This document shows positions 25,720-33,570 of a stretch of 64,000 nt of DNA, piece after piece (the stretch's first letter is position 1; every line of letters starts with the position of its first letter). The stretch comes from DATAES01 sp963721305 (lineage in GTDB: Bacteria > Actinomycetota > Acidimicrobiia > Acidimicrobiales > JACDCH01). Location: contig CAVRIR010000006.1 in assembly GCA_963721305.1 (NCBI GenBank), positions 1 through 64,000 on the forward strand, read 5' to 3'. Below the pieces are notes generated by a model. That model made no database searches. It was not told the origin of the DNA and saw only the letters and a list, made by a program, of their open reading frames with translations. The position numbers were made by a program, and so were the translations under genes.

Positions 25720-25826
25720 CTCTAGACGCCGGGGGCACGACAGTCATCCCGAAGTGTCGGTGGCGGACGTTCCGACGTTCGCGATCGCGCGCGACACGTG
25801 GACTCGCGATCGTGCCGCTGGCGCCG

Positions 25827-26213
25827 TCAGGGGCGATGCACCGTCACGTCCTGTGCATGGGCGGCGAGCGCGCGGAGATCCTTCAAGTCGGTGCCGAGAA
25901 CAGCACCACCGGGTTCGGCCATCGCGACCACGACCGCGTCGACCGCAGATCCCGCGTGGGCGAGCGCCCGAAGCTGTCCCGCCCGGCGAGCCATTCGCTC
26001 GGAAAGCTCTTCGACAATGTCGCAGGTCTTCAGCAGGCGATTCAGTCGCACGTCGGTGCGCGCCCGTCCCGACAACGACTCCACCAGCACGACCGACGGC
26101 ACCAGCGGCGGCCACAATCCGTCACGCTCGAACACGGCGATGATCGCAGCGGCGTGTTCGGGCCGCCGGACGAGCGCACTGAGCCCGCCAGAATCGAGCA
26201 CCAAACGGGTCAT
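25827..26213 (-). CDS. VapC-type PIN-domain toxin
   Basis: 128 residues. PIN ribonuclease fold with acidic residues: LVLDSGGLSALV (first Asp), VESLSGR (Glu), and AGSAVDAVVVAMAE with LGTDLKDLRALA (later Asp residues). VapC toxins cleave specific tRNAs or rRNA. Start overlaps the antitoxin stop by ATGA, the typical order with antitoxin first. The pair lies just downstream of repeat copy C, where addiction modules often stabilise islands. Confidence 0.85.
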   Translation of the reverse strand: MTRLVLDSGGLSALVRRPEHAAAIIAVFERDGLWPPLVPSVVLVESLSGRARTDVRLNRLLKTCDIVEELSERMARRAGQLRALAHAGSAVDAVVVAMAEPGGAVLGTDLKDLRALAAHAQDVTVHRP

Positions 26214-26461
26214 GCGCTGCGCTGCGCCGTCCCTTCTCGTCGAATCCGGCGTGATAGGGCTTCAGCGCGAGCGATGGCCTTCGCCGATGGTTCCCCGACC
26301 TCGTCGATGAGTTCGGCAACGTAGCGGTCGGCTTCCTCGCGCAACTGTTGACGGCGTAGCTCGTCGCGCACGGCCGACTGCAACAGCTCCGACGCCGGGA
26401 GGTCGTGCTCCTTGACCACGCGGTACAGCTCATCGGGGAGGTACACCTGCATCCGTGGCAT
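26210..26461 (-). CDS. VapB-type antitoxin
   Basis: 83 residues from ATG 26461 (MPRMQVYLPDELYRVVKEHD); an in-frame upstream start gives five extra residues. The N-terminal MQVYLPDELYRVVK is a ribbon-helix-helix DNA-binding motif. The C-terminal helix with LIDEVGEPSAKAIARAEALS would wrap the toxin. It would repress its own promoter, expected between 26462 and the repeat copy C, where tatacatctac may be part of it. Confidence 0.8.
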   Translation of the reverse strand: MPRMQVYLPDELYRVVKEHDLPASELLQSAVRDELRRQQLREEADRYVAELIDEVGEPSAKAIARAEALSRRIRREGTAQRSA

Positions 26462-26505
26462 ACGCCTACTATACATCTACGGGAAGCTGGCCATCCACCG
26501 AGATC

Positions 26506-26682
26506 GGAACGTGTTCTCGCGCGCGTAACCGAACGCGTAACTCCGGCGAGCGCGTGAGACTGCAGCGATTGGTGAGACGAAATCGGAGACAGAACCGCAC
26601 GTCAGAGACCTGAGCGACCTCGTGCGACTTGTGGAACGGACTCTTAATCCGCAGGTTCTGGGTTCGAATCCCAGGGGGCGCA
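26506..26682 (+). repeat. Dispersed att-like repeat, copy C
   Basis: The same unit as copies A and B, with octamers CGCGTAAC-CGAA-CGCGTAAC and the tRNA-Lys-like 3' half. The spacer is the same as A in most of its length (cagagacctgagcgacct). It lacks one A before the anticodon arm and ends GGGGGCGCACAAGC, so the terminal CCA is lost. A truncated tyrosine integrase gene starts 130 bases downstream, and another octamer pair lies between them. Confidence 0.75.
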
Positions 26683-26759
26683 CAAGCTTCTGACCCGGGA
26701 CAATACTGATTTCATTGGTCATTGTCGAGTCCGTTGTGCGTCGATTGTCGAGAGCCGCG

Positions 26760-26779
26760 CGCGTACCCAAGCGCGTAAC
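26760..26779 (+). repeat. Extra octamer pair before integrase gene
   Basis: CGCGTACC-CAAG-CGCGTAAC, the same 12-bp spaced pair that opens every repeat copy. Here it stands alone, 32-51 bases upstream of the integrase start. This places the motif with the integrase gene and suggests it is a recombinase or excisionase binding site. Confidence 0.5.
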
Positions 26780-26810
26780 TTTGAACTAGACAAGTCGGTA
26801 TTCTCGGTCC

Positions 26811-27581
26811 ATGGCCACGATGGCCGAACGCTTCGAAGCGTTGGTCGACCGAACGACCGCGCATCATCTGTGGCGAGGCGCTACCGATCGGGCTGGTGTC
26901 CCGCAGATGCGGGTGGCAGGCCGGCTCACCACCGCCCGCCGGGTCGCCTGGGAGCTCGAGCATGGACCGCTCTCGCTCGGCGCCCGGGTCCAGGCCTGCC
27001 CCACTGACTCGCGATGCGTGCGCGTCGAGCATCTGACCGTTGTCCAGACACGCCCGTCTGCGTCGAGGCCCGCTCGCGTCCGTCGATCGCGGGGGGAGGG
27101 ATCGATGCGCGAGATCCGACAGGGCGTGTGGAAACTCACCATTACGACACCGTCGCACGACCGCGTGTCGCGCACCCTCGACGCGGACCGCCAACGCGCC
27201 GAGGTCGAACTCGCCCGCCTCGCCGCCCGACACGGGCAGCCACCGAGCACGCTCGACGCACTCGTACACCTCTATCTCACGCACCTGGTCGATGCCGGTC
27301 GAAGCACCACGACCGTGCGCCGCTACGAGCAACTGTGGCGAACCTGGCTCGCACCACCACTCGGTACGACATCGCCAGCCGGTCTACGAACTCGCGACAT
27401 CGAGACCGCGCTCGCGACCATGGCCCGCTCCGGACAGAGCCTACGGTCGATCCACCAAGCCACCGTCGTCCTTAACTCGGCGTATGCCTGGGCCCGAGAC
27501 CATGGCCTTATGGACAGGAACCCGGTACTCGATTGCGAACTCCCCGATGGGACCAGTCTCACCGGGTCCCGTCGCCGATGA
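26811..27581 (+). pseudogene. Tyrosine-recombinase N-terminal part, truncated
   Basis: 256 residues. Residues 1-75 resemble the HNH-like N-terminal module that some actinobacterial phage and island integrases carry (WRGATDRAGVPQMRVAGRLT, then ACPTDSRCVRVEHL). Then comes an arm-binding strand (REIRQGVWKLTITTPSHDR) and the helical core-binding domain (TVRRYEQLWRTWLAPPLGTT; SIHQATVVLNSAYAWARDHG). It stops at ELPDGTSLTGSRRR, before the catalytic domain with the R-H-R-Y residues. It therefore cannot recombine. The truncation is followed after 7 bases by an unrelated gene. Confidence 0.7.
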
Positions 27582-27588
27582 GCATTAC

Positions 27589-27972
27589 TCATGTTGTCGT
27601 CGCCAGCTGCTCGAGTACCTCGTCCACCGCTCCGTGGATCTCCTCATCGGTTGCTCCCAGCTGCGTGGCCACGCGCGCAAAGCGTTCCGCTTCGGCACTC
27701 AATAGTGCGCGGCGCTCGGCTTGGCGGTACGCGCGTGCTTCGCGAACGAACGTTCCGTGGCGTCCGCGACTGACGATGTGTCCAGCCGTTTCGAGCTCGC
27801 GGTACGCGCGTGTGATGGTGCCGGGTGCGATCTCGAGATCCGCTGCCAGTTGACGGATCGTTGGCAGTCTCGTACCGGCGAGTAGAACCCCGCTGTTGAT
27901 CATGGTGGCGAGTTGCTCCCGGATCTGTTCGTATGGCGGCACGGCAAGCGTCGTGTCAACGGTGAGGATCAT
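27589..27972 (-). CDS. GntR-family regulator, YtrA type
   Basis: 127 residues, start ATG 27972 in an ATGA overlap with the upstream membrane gene. A winged HTH (PPYEQIREQLATMINSGVLL; LPTIRQLAADLEIAPGTITR; AYRELETAGHIVSRGRHGTF) is followed by only ~50 residues, the short dimerisation tail typical of YtrA-type GntR proteins that control transporter operons. The likely operator is the dyad at 28836-28847 upstream of its partner gene. Confidence 0.88.
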   Translation of the reverse strand: MILTVDTTLAVPPYEQIREQLATMINSGVLLAGTRLPTIRQLAADLEIAPGTITRAYRELETAGHIVSRGRHGTFVREARAYRQAERRALLSAEAERFARVATQLGATDEEIHGAVDEVLEQLATTT

Positions 27973-28835
27973 GCGGTCCGTTGGTCGCGCGATGGCAGCC
28001 TCAGCCGCCCACAAATGATCCAGACCGCGATCGCAGAGATGATCAGGATCAGCGACGCGTGCTGCAGCCATGGATCGATGGCGTCTCCCCAGGAATAGAC
28101 GTTGCCCCCGCCACCGAAGGTCTCGAATCCACACGAGCAGACGTACGAGTGGATCCCCCTGTCGATGTACTCCGCGACGACTGCGAGGAGCGTCAAGCCC
28201 AAAGCGGTTGCCGACGCAACGGCTGCGCGTGCCGATCGCGCTCGTAGTGCTCTATCGAGTTGCCATGTCGGGAGATCCTCGGCGGGCTGGGGCCTTTGGG
28301 TCGCCCGCCGCAGTGCCAACAGGACAAGAACGAGTCCAGCCGCCGCTAGTGCGGCGATCGCAATGAGCGTCGCCGCGTGAGGCCAGTACGCGGTGCCGAA
28401 GCACGCGCCCTGCACACTGGTGAACGCCGTTGCTCCGCGAGGGTGCGAACCCAGCAGCAGAAGCGGAGTTGCGAGCACCGGAACAAGGGCCACCCAGGGA
28501 AGCACGAGGGCAAACCGCGGGACGAGGTCGCTCGCCGACCGTGGCCGCAAGGAGGCTGACCGGACTTGGCCCCGCCCGACAGGTGGTGGAAACAGTTCAC
28601 TGAGCAGTACGCCGAACAAGTAGCCCGCGATCATCCGGGGAACGACCAACGAGCCGCCCTCCTCGCCCGCCAACGGGCCTACTCCGGCGACCAGGCCGCA
28701 CACCAAGCCGAACCAACACGCGCGGCGAGCGCGGGCGAGGTATTGCTCTGCCCGCGCCAAGTGATCGTCGGTCGGCTCGACGCCGGCGCTGGCGACCACT
28801 TCAGCGGCTCTGCTCGGCGGTTCTTGACGTAGCAT
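27969..28835 (-). CDS. Polytopic membrane protein in YtrA-type operon
   Basis: 288 residues from ATG 28835. A soluble N-terminus with DDHLARAEQYLARARRACWF is followed by about six hydrophobic helices (e.g. LVLPWVALVPVLATPLLLLG; AATLIAIAALAAAGLVLVLL; LILIISAIAVWIICGRL). A loop between them contains CSCGFE. No ATPase partner is adjacent. It is the first gene of a two-gene unit with the GntR regulator. Function unknown; membrane stress or transport is a guess from context. Confidence 0.65.
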   Translation of the reverse strand: MLRQEPPSRAAEVVASAGVEPTDDHLARAEQYLARARRACWFGLVCGLVAGVGPLAGEEGGSLVVPRMIAGYLFGVLLSELFPPPVGRGQVRSASLRPRSASDLVPRFALVLPWVALVPVLATPLLLLGSHPRGATAFTSVQGACFGTAYWPHAATLIAIAALAAAGLVLVLLALRRATQRPQPAEDLPTWQLDRALRARSARAAVASATALGLTLLAVVAEYIDRGIHSYVCSCGFETFGGGGNVYSWGDAIDPWLQHASLILIISAIAVWIICGRLRLPSRDQRTA

Positions 28836-28847
28836 TGTATCAGTACA
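28836..28847 (-). promoter_or_regulatory. GntR-type operator candidate
   Basis: TGTACTGATACA on the minus strand: arms TGTA and TACA around CTGA, a GTnnnnnnAC-like dyad as bound by YtrA-type GntR regulators. It directly abuts the ATG of the membrane gene, so binding would block transcription or initiation. Supports autoregulation. Confidence 0.45.
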
Positions 28848-29130
28848 TTGACACAACCAATCCGCTTCCGCAACGGATCATTCTGCGCCTCAGCGTGGGA
28901 AGGCAACCCTACGGTTGTGCTGCTCGTCGTGGTCGAAGGCTCGAGAATCGACGGCAGAACCCTCGTGTCATCGCCACCGGATGCGCCGTGTCGGCAAGTA
29001 CACACCCCGGTGTTCATCGCTAGCGTTCTCGGCCACCTCGGTGCCGAAGGAGCTCTGAGGGTCGAGGGAGCGTCGAGTGGAATGACCGAACCTGACTTTG
29101 AGCCGCTCGATCCTGACGCCGGACCTCCAA
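28848..29130. other. Intergenic stretch without supported gene
   Basis: Open frames here are of poor composition on both strands. Together with the degenerate region to 29490 this forms a ~640-base gap between the GntR unit and the ABC exporter. I see no promoter or RNA structure I would call. Confidence 0.4.
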
Positions 29131-29268
29131 TGAAACTCAGAGGGCTTCGAGGATTACCTGCTCGCAGCAGGCGATGACTCGTTCAGCAGCATGCGCGGCT
29201 ACCACAAGGATCGCTACGACTACCCGCACCTCGGTAAGAACGAGCCTGAGGATCCGTATCTCCAGTAG
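29131..29268 (+). pseudogene. Short C-terminal gene remnant
   Basis: After a stop, one frame reads GFEDYLLAAGDDSFSSMRGY and then HKDRYDYPHLGKNEPEDPYL before TAG at 29268. The composition is clearly protein-like, and it looks like the last ~45 residues of a disrupted enzyme. Family not recognised. It converges on a second degenerate fragment on the opposite strand. Confidence 0.35.
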
Positions 29269-29468
29269 GTGCCGACGGCTTTGGTGAGGAGGTACTCGTC
29301 GATGTCGGCTCGCCCGTCCTCCTTGCCGAAACCGCTGCGGCCGACCGCCGACGGCCGGTGTACGGCGAGGTTGCAGGCGCCGTTGATCAGTCGCTGGATC
29401 AGTGGCGACGGTCTGCTCTCCGAAGAGCATGCCTCGAAGTGCCGTCGGCATCTGTGAGGGACTCATAT
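29269..29468 (-). pseudogene. Degenerate minus-strand gene fragment
   Basis: From ATG 29466 the frame reads MSPSQMPTALRGMLFGEQTV. After a one-base shift near 29400 it reads QRLINGACNLAVHRPSAVGR, SGFGKEDGRADIDEYLLTKA and VGTYWRYGSS. The second part has good protein character. It is a broken gene; the GRSGFGKEDG...DEYLLTK pattern is reminiscent of the end of aldehyde-dehydrogenase-like enzymes, but this is uncertain. Confidence 0.35.
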
Positions 29469-29490
29469 TCGTCGCCTGATGATCGCCGCG

Positions 29491-30375
29491 TTACGAAACC
29501 GCTGAGCGCTTGAAGGTGTGCATGGCGACCATGGTGAGTGTGATCGCGAACACAGCGACGACGGCGAGGCTGAGCGACACCATCGCCGTTGCGTTCGTCA
29601 TTCCCCAGATGTCGTGCAGCCCGCTGCTGTTGGCGCCGAGCAGTCCGTAGCGCATCACGGCAAGCGCGTGCGTGATCGGGAGGAACTTGGCGAACCCGGT
29701 GAGAAAGGCGGGCATCGCGGTGATCGGGAACAGAGAGCCGGCGAAGAAGAACGGCACGATTGCGAGCCCTGGCACGAGTCCGATGTATTCCTCCACTGAA
29801 GGGATGCGGTTCGCGATCGTCTCGGCGACTCCATACATGGCGATCGCGAGCAGCGTCCCGGCCGCGGCGAACCACGCCACGCCCGATGCGGATGTATGCA
29901 GTTCCGCGCCCCGCAACACGGCCGCCAGCAGCAGCACGAGGACCTGAAGGGCAGTGACCGCGACAGCCACGACCAGGTTCGCGATCACGATGACGGTTCG
30001 GGGCACGGGTGCGGCGAGCAGGTCGCGGCGGGCGCCGGTCTCGCGGTCGACGATCACGGCGACGCCGGCGAACATGCAGTTGAGGGGAATCAACAGAACG
30101 GCGGTGCCGATGGCGGCGAAGCTCATGTAGTCGAGGCCGGCGACCTTCGGTCCGATCGAGTCGAGCGCTGGCGCGATCACGAGCGCGAACAGCACGGGCG
30201 TCAGCAGCGGCACGAACAGCTCGCGCGGTGTGCGGATGCTCAGCGCGATCCGGCGGCCTATGAGAGTAGACAGTGCGGTGCGAATCGATGTGCCGGCAGC
30301 GGACGGTTCGGAGGGCGCGGCCGGCACCACCCGGGGGCGGGCATCGATCGGTTGGGCAATGGTCATTTCGGTCAT
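29491..30375 (-). CDS. ABC-2 type transporter permease (DrrB-like)
   Basis: 294 residues: a ~45-residue cytoplasmic start, then six hydrophobic helices typical of ABC-2 exporters. GARRDLLAAPVPRTVIVIAN and IGLVPGLAIVPFFFAGSLFP correspond to the conserved loops. It lies 18 bases after the ATPase gene on the same strand and forms a two-component exporter with it. Substrate is unknown; daunorubicin-resistance-type pumps export hydrophobic compounds. Confidence 0.9.
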   Translation of the reverse strand: MTEMTIAQPIDARPRVVPAAPSEPSAAGTSIRTALSTLIGRRIALSIRTPRELFVPLLTPVLFALVIAPALDSIGPKVAGLDYMSFAAIGTAVLLIPLNCMFAGVAVIVDRETGARRDLLAAPVPRTVIVIANLVVAVAVTALQVLVLLLAAVLRGAELHTSASGVAWFAAAGTLLAIAMYGVAETIANRIPSVEEYIGLVPGLAIVPFFFAGSLFPITAMPAFLTGFAKFLPITHALAVMRYGLLGANSSGLHDIWGMTNATAMVSLSLAVVAVFAITLTMVAMHTFKRSAVS

Positions 30376-30393
30376 GGTGGATCCTTCGTGGGG

Positions 30394-31353
30394 TCAGGCG
30401 GCGATGCGATCGCCGGTGAGACGGAGATAGACGTCGTCGAGGTTCGGAGCGCGTGTCGTCGTCGCGCTCGTCGGGAGCTGCAAGGCGGAGATGGCGTCAC
30501 CGACGTTTCGCTGCTCGCGGATCGGGATCGTGATGGTGCTGCCGACGACGAACGCGTCGTCCGCGGCGATGCCATTCATGCGCAGTACTTCAAGCACGGT
30601 TGCAGGGACACCTTCCGAGGTCACGTGTAGTTCGACCACTTCGTCACCCACGGCCGCTAGCAGCTCCGCGGGCGTACCGAGCGCGACGATCGAACCGTCG
30701 TGCATGATGCCGATGCGATCGCACAGTCGCTCTGCCTCGTCGAGGTAGTGCGTGGTCAGAAGCACCGTCATCTCGTCGCGCTGACGCAGCCCGGCGATCA
30801 GATCGAGCAGCTCGTGGCGGATGCGCGGGTCGAGGCCAACCGTCGGTTCGTCGAGGAAGAGAGCACGCGGCCGCGTCACGAGCGCGCGGGCGATCTCCAG
30901 GCGCCGGCGCTGCCCGCCGCTGTATGTCGCCACCGCGCGGCCGAGAAGATCCGTCAGACCGAAGACACCCGCGAGCTCGTCGACGTATGCACGCGTCGCA
31001 GGCCCCTCGACCCCCCACAACCGGGCGTGCGTGTCGAGATTCCGTCGCCCGCTGAGAGCGAGGTCGACCACTGCATCCTGAAACACCACACCACTGATCG
31101 AGCGCGCCGCAATCGGCTCCGATGCGACATCGAACCCGGCCAACCGCGCCACACCTGCCGTCGGGACAACCGTCGTGGTGAGCATGCCGATCGTGGTCGA
31201 CTTGCCGGCCCCGTTTGGCCCGAGCAGACCGAAGACTTCGCCGGGAGCGACGTCGAAGTCGATACCACGGACGGCTTCGATGCCCCCGGGCCACGTCTTT
31301 CGCAGCGATCGAACGTACACAGCGGGCGGTACTGACGTGGCGTGATGAGTCAT
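30394..31353 (-). CDS. ABC transporter ATP-binding protein (DrrA-like)
   Basis: 319 residues from ATG 31353 (MTHHATSVPPAVYVRSLRKT). Walker A GLLGPNGAGKSTTIGML, signature YSGGQRRRLEIARALV, Walker B ALFLDEPTVGLDPR and the H-loop LLTTHYLDEAERL are all intact. The C-terminal ~90 residues match the DrrA-type extension. It energises the permease downstream. It is divergent from the ECF41 sigma gene, and a sigma-type TGTCACA motif lies upstream of it (see promoter entry). Confidence 0.93.
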   Translation of the reverse strand: MTHHATSVPPAVYVRSLRKTWPGGIEAVRGIDFDVAPGEVFGLLGPNGAGKSTTIGMLTTTVVPTAGVARLAGFDVASEPIAARSISGVVFQDAVVDLALSGRRNLDTHARLWGVEGPATRAYVDELAGVFGLTDLLGRAVATYSGGQRRRLEIARALVTRPRALFLDEPTVGLDPRIRHELLDLIAGLRQRDEMTVLLTTHYLDEAERLCDRIGIMHDGSIVALGTPAELLAAVGDEVVELHVTSEGVPATVLEVLRMNGIAADDAFVVGSTITIPIREQRNVGDAISALQLPTSATTTRAPNLDDVYLRLTGDRIAA

Positions 31354-31382
31354 GACCAACCCGACCACACGAGGTCGCGAGT

Positions 31383-31430
31383 TGTGACACGGCAGGACCG
31401 ATGTCACATTCCGGGCCTCCCCGTTGTCGA
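31383..31430. promoter_or_regulatory. Divergent ECF41-like promoters
   Basis: Plus strand: TGTCACA at 31402-31408, 16 bases, then TGTCGA at 31425. This agrees with the TGTCACA / CGTC-type promoter described for ECF41 sigma factors. Minus strand: TGTCACA (plus coordinates 31383-31389) faces the ABC operon with GGTCG about 16-17 bases downstream. The two -35-like motifs are only 12 bases apart and point in opposite directions. This suggests that the sigma factor activates both itself and the exporter. Confidence 0.6.
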
Positions 31431-31463
31431 GAGGAGGTAGCTACCGTCTCGACGAGGTCCCCG

Positions 31464-32345
31464 ATGACGCACCAAAGCAACGACGCAGCTGCCTTCGACG
31501 CTCGGTTCGCTGACGCTTGGCGCACATATCAGGCTCGGCTGGTCGTGCAGGCGACACGCACGCTCCGCGACCCCGCCGCGGCGGAGGACGTTGTTCAAGA
31601 GGCATTCCGCCGACTGAGCAACGTCCCGGCCGACGAGATCGACGACATGGGCGGTTGGCTCTCCGTCGTCGTGCGGCGCCTATGCCTGAACCGCCTTCGG
31701 TCCGCATACGCGCGACACGAAGGTCTCGCCGAGGGCATCGCCGCGAGCGTGATCACGGACGCCGACCCCGCTGACCGCGTTACCCTCGATGACGAGGTCC
31801 AGCTCGCACTCGCCGTCGTGCTCGATCGGTTGACACCCGCAGAACGCACCTCGTTCGTCTTGCACGACGTGTTCGGGTTCCCGTTCGACGCGGTCGCCGC
31901 CGTCGTCGGTCGCACTCCGACTGCGTGCCGTCAACTGGCGAGTCGTGCGCGCCGCAGGATCCGCACCGACGCAACGACTGCCGAGTCAGCCGACTTCGAG
32001 CCGATGCACCACCGTGCGGTCGTGGAGCGATTCATTGCCGCATGTGCGGGTGGTGACATTGCCGAGCTCATGGCCGTGCTCGATCCCGACGTCGACGGTC
32101 ATGCCGAGCTCATCGGCTTTGGGACCGTCGCCGATCTGTCCGGTCGTCCCGCGGTCGCACAACGACTCATCGGCATGTTCGGTCCCGGCACCGGGACGTT
32201 GCTGGTGCCCGTCGCCGTCGAAGGCGACGCCGCTGTCGTCGCGTACGCGCACGGGCACGTGGCTGCCGTGGTTCGGTTCAATCACGAAGGCGGCCGCATC
32301 CGTCACATGCGCTCCTTCGTGATCCCGCCCAAAGCTCGCCGATGA
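31464..32345 (+). CDS. ECF sigma factor, SigJ/ECF41 type
   Basis: 293 residues from ATG 31464 (MTHQSNDAAAFDARFADAWR). Sigma-70 region 2 (TLRDPAAAEDVVQEAFRRLS, then WLSVVVRRLCLNRLRS) and region 4 (LTPAERTSFVLHDVFGFPFD; GRTPTACRQLASRARRRI) are followed by a ~110-residue SnoaL-like C-terminal domain (HHRAVVERFIAACAGGDIAE). That fused domain defines ECF41 and modulates activity in place of an anti-sigma factor. ECF41 genes commonly neighbour a carboxymuconolactone decarboxylase or oxidoreductase. Here the divergent partner is a DrrAB-type exporter. Confidence 0.9.
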   Translation: MTHQSNDAAAFDARFADAWRTYQARLVVQATRTLRDPAAAEDVVQEAFRRLSNVPADEIDDMGGWLSVVVRRLCLNRLRSAYARHEGLAEGIAASVITDADPADRVTLDDEVQLALAVVLDRLTPAERTSFVLHDVFGFPFDAVAAVVGRTPTACRQLASRARRRIRTDATTAESADFEPMHHRAVVERFIAACAGGDIAELMAVLDPDVDGHAELIGFGTVADLSGRPAVAQRLIGMFGPGTGTLLVPVAVEGDAAVVAYAHGHVAAVVRFNHEGGRIRHMRSFVIPPKARR

Positions 32346-32549
32346 GTGACGCCGATCGACCAGGAGGATCCGCCGCCTGTTCCCGGGCCCTCGGCCTCGG
32401 TCGTCCCGCGCGGCGCGGCCATCCAGACCAACGCGAGGGACGCTGGCCCCTGTCGTCTCAACACTGGTCGTCTCGAGTCCGCGTCGGGCGTGCAACGAAC
32501 CGACGCCGTCACTAACCGATTGCTGAAGAGCTCACACGGGGAGCCCGCG
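32346..32549. other. Intergenic, remnant sequence
   Basis: Nothing that I can support as a gene. The plus-strand open frame is Ser/Pro/Arg-rich with shadow character. The region forms the left part of a 460-base gap that holds an IS3 remnant on the minus strand. Confidence 0.4.
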
Positions 32550-32639
32550 CTACCCGAGTCGACCGCGAGACGTCAGAGCACCGCGACGGGCGACCGTGAC
32601 GACATCGCGCTTGAACTCAGGAGGGAACCTCTTGGGCAT
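32550..32639 (-). pseudogene. IS3-family OrfA N-terminal remnant
   Basis: 29 codons from ATG 32639: MPKRFPPEFKRDVVTVARRG is a standard IS3-group OrfA start, preceded by an aggaagg ribosome-binding site. After ARRG the frame enters unrelated sequence and stops at 32550. Only the left end of the element is left, different from the OrfA fragment at 7.13 kb. Confidence 0.6.
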
Positions 32640-32805
32640 CGGAACATCCTTCCTGCGAGCCGAAGCTCACACACGGGATGACGTGCCCCACGTTCCGATG
32701 TCAACCGAACCCTCGGCAGACCCTTGTGGCCCTAAGGAGACAGTTTTCGAACGCGCGCTCGGAACCGCCCTGAGAGAGTTGGGTCCAACTTCAGGGCGCG
32801 GATCC

Positions 32806-33570
32806 TCAGCGCGACGGCTCCCAGCGGAAGTAGCGAACGCCTATCGCGACGCCGGCAACTGTCCACGCCGTCAGCACGAGGACGGACGCGGTTGAAGGTC
32901 CTTTCGAGACGGGGTCATACCCGGCGCGGAGCGCGTCGGTGAGCGCCTTGATGGGAAACACGCTCACGATGCCGTTGAGCCAGCTCGGCATCCTCAGACC
33001 GGCCGAGAACGTGCCGGATACCAGCGCGAGCGGTAGGTAGGTGCCGTTGGTGATCGCGCCTGCGGTGTCGGCCCGACGGATGATGGTGCTGACGGCGACG
33101 CCGAGCGACGCGAAGCAGGTGATGCCAAGTGCCAGCGTCGCGAGCAGCTGGAAGAGCCCGCCCGTTCTCGGAGCGATACCGAAGACGAGACGGCCGAGCA
33201 CGATTGTCGTCAGCGCGACGACGAGTGTCGTGACGAGCACGCTGGCGAGTTGGCCGGCGATGTACATCCATGGCTGGAGCGGCGTCGCCCGCACCCGCTT
33301 CAAGACGCCGTCGGCTCGCAGCACCGCGATTGTCGCGGCGAGGGACCCGTAAGCGGCGATGATGATGCCGAAGGCAAGGATGCCGGGCACCAACAGCGTG
33401 AGACCATCGAGGTCAGGTCGGCCGGCGACCTTGTCGTTCGTCGACGTCGCGCCGAAGATCAACAGGAGCCCGATGGGAAGCGCGAACGTGAAGAACGCGG
33501 CCTCGGGGTTGCGCCAGAAGCCGCGCTGTTCGAGCCGAAGTTGGTTGAGCAGGAGTCGAGGTGTGCTCAT
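32806..33570 (-). CDS. ABC-2 type transporter permease
   Basis: 254 residues with six hydrophobic helices: AFFTFALPIGLLLIFGATST, LVPGILAFGIIIAAYGSLAA, then GQLASVLVTTLVVALTTIVL and so on to the final TAWTVAGVAIGVRYFRW. The cytoplasmic loop LRADGVLKRVRATPLQPWMY is the conserved ABC-2 segment. ATGA overlap with the upstream ATPase gene shows coupled translation. Exports an unknown substrate under TetR control (see the divergent regulator). Confidence 0.9.
   Translation of the reverse strand: MSTPRLLLNQLRLEQRGFWRNPEAAFFTFALPIGLLLIFGATSTNDKVAGRPDLDGLTLLVPGILAFGIIIAAYGSLAATIAVLRADGVLKRVRATPLQPWMYIAGQLASVLVTTLVVALTTIVLGRLVFGIAPRTGGLFQLLATLALGITCFASLGVAVSTIIRRADTAGAITNGTYLPLALVSGTFSAGLRMPSWLNGIVSVFPIKALTDALRAGYDPVSKGPSTASVLVLTAWTVAGVAIGVRYFRWEPSR

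Noticed and set aside
26477..26770. Minus-strand peptide with GFEPRTCGLRV and similar frames at 7.6 and 18.0 kb
   Set aside because: This is the well-known artefact of translating a tRNA T-arm and anticodon region antisense. It marks the repeat copies, not proteins.
28848..29177. 109-codon plus-strand frame starting MTQPIRFRNGSF
   Set aside because: Poor composition, overlap with the operator region, and the protein-like fragment at its end is in a different frame.
30395..31525. Long frames in other phases over the ABC ATPase
   Set aside because: Shadows with Arg/Ala-rich composition. The Walker, signature and switch motifs are all in the annotated frame.
32346..32681. 111-codon plus-strand frame after the sigma gene
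   Set aside because: Antisense to an IS3 OrfA remnant and of random Ser/Pro/Arg composition, with no ribosome-binding site.
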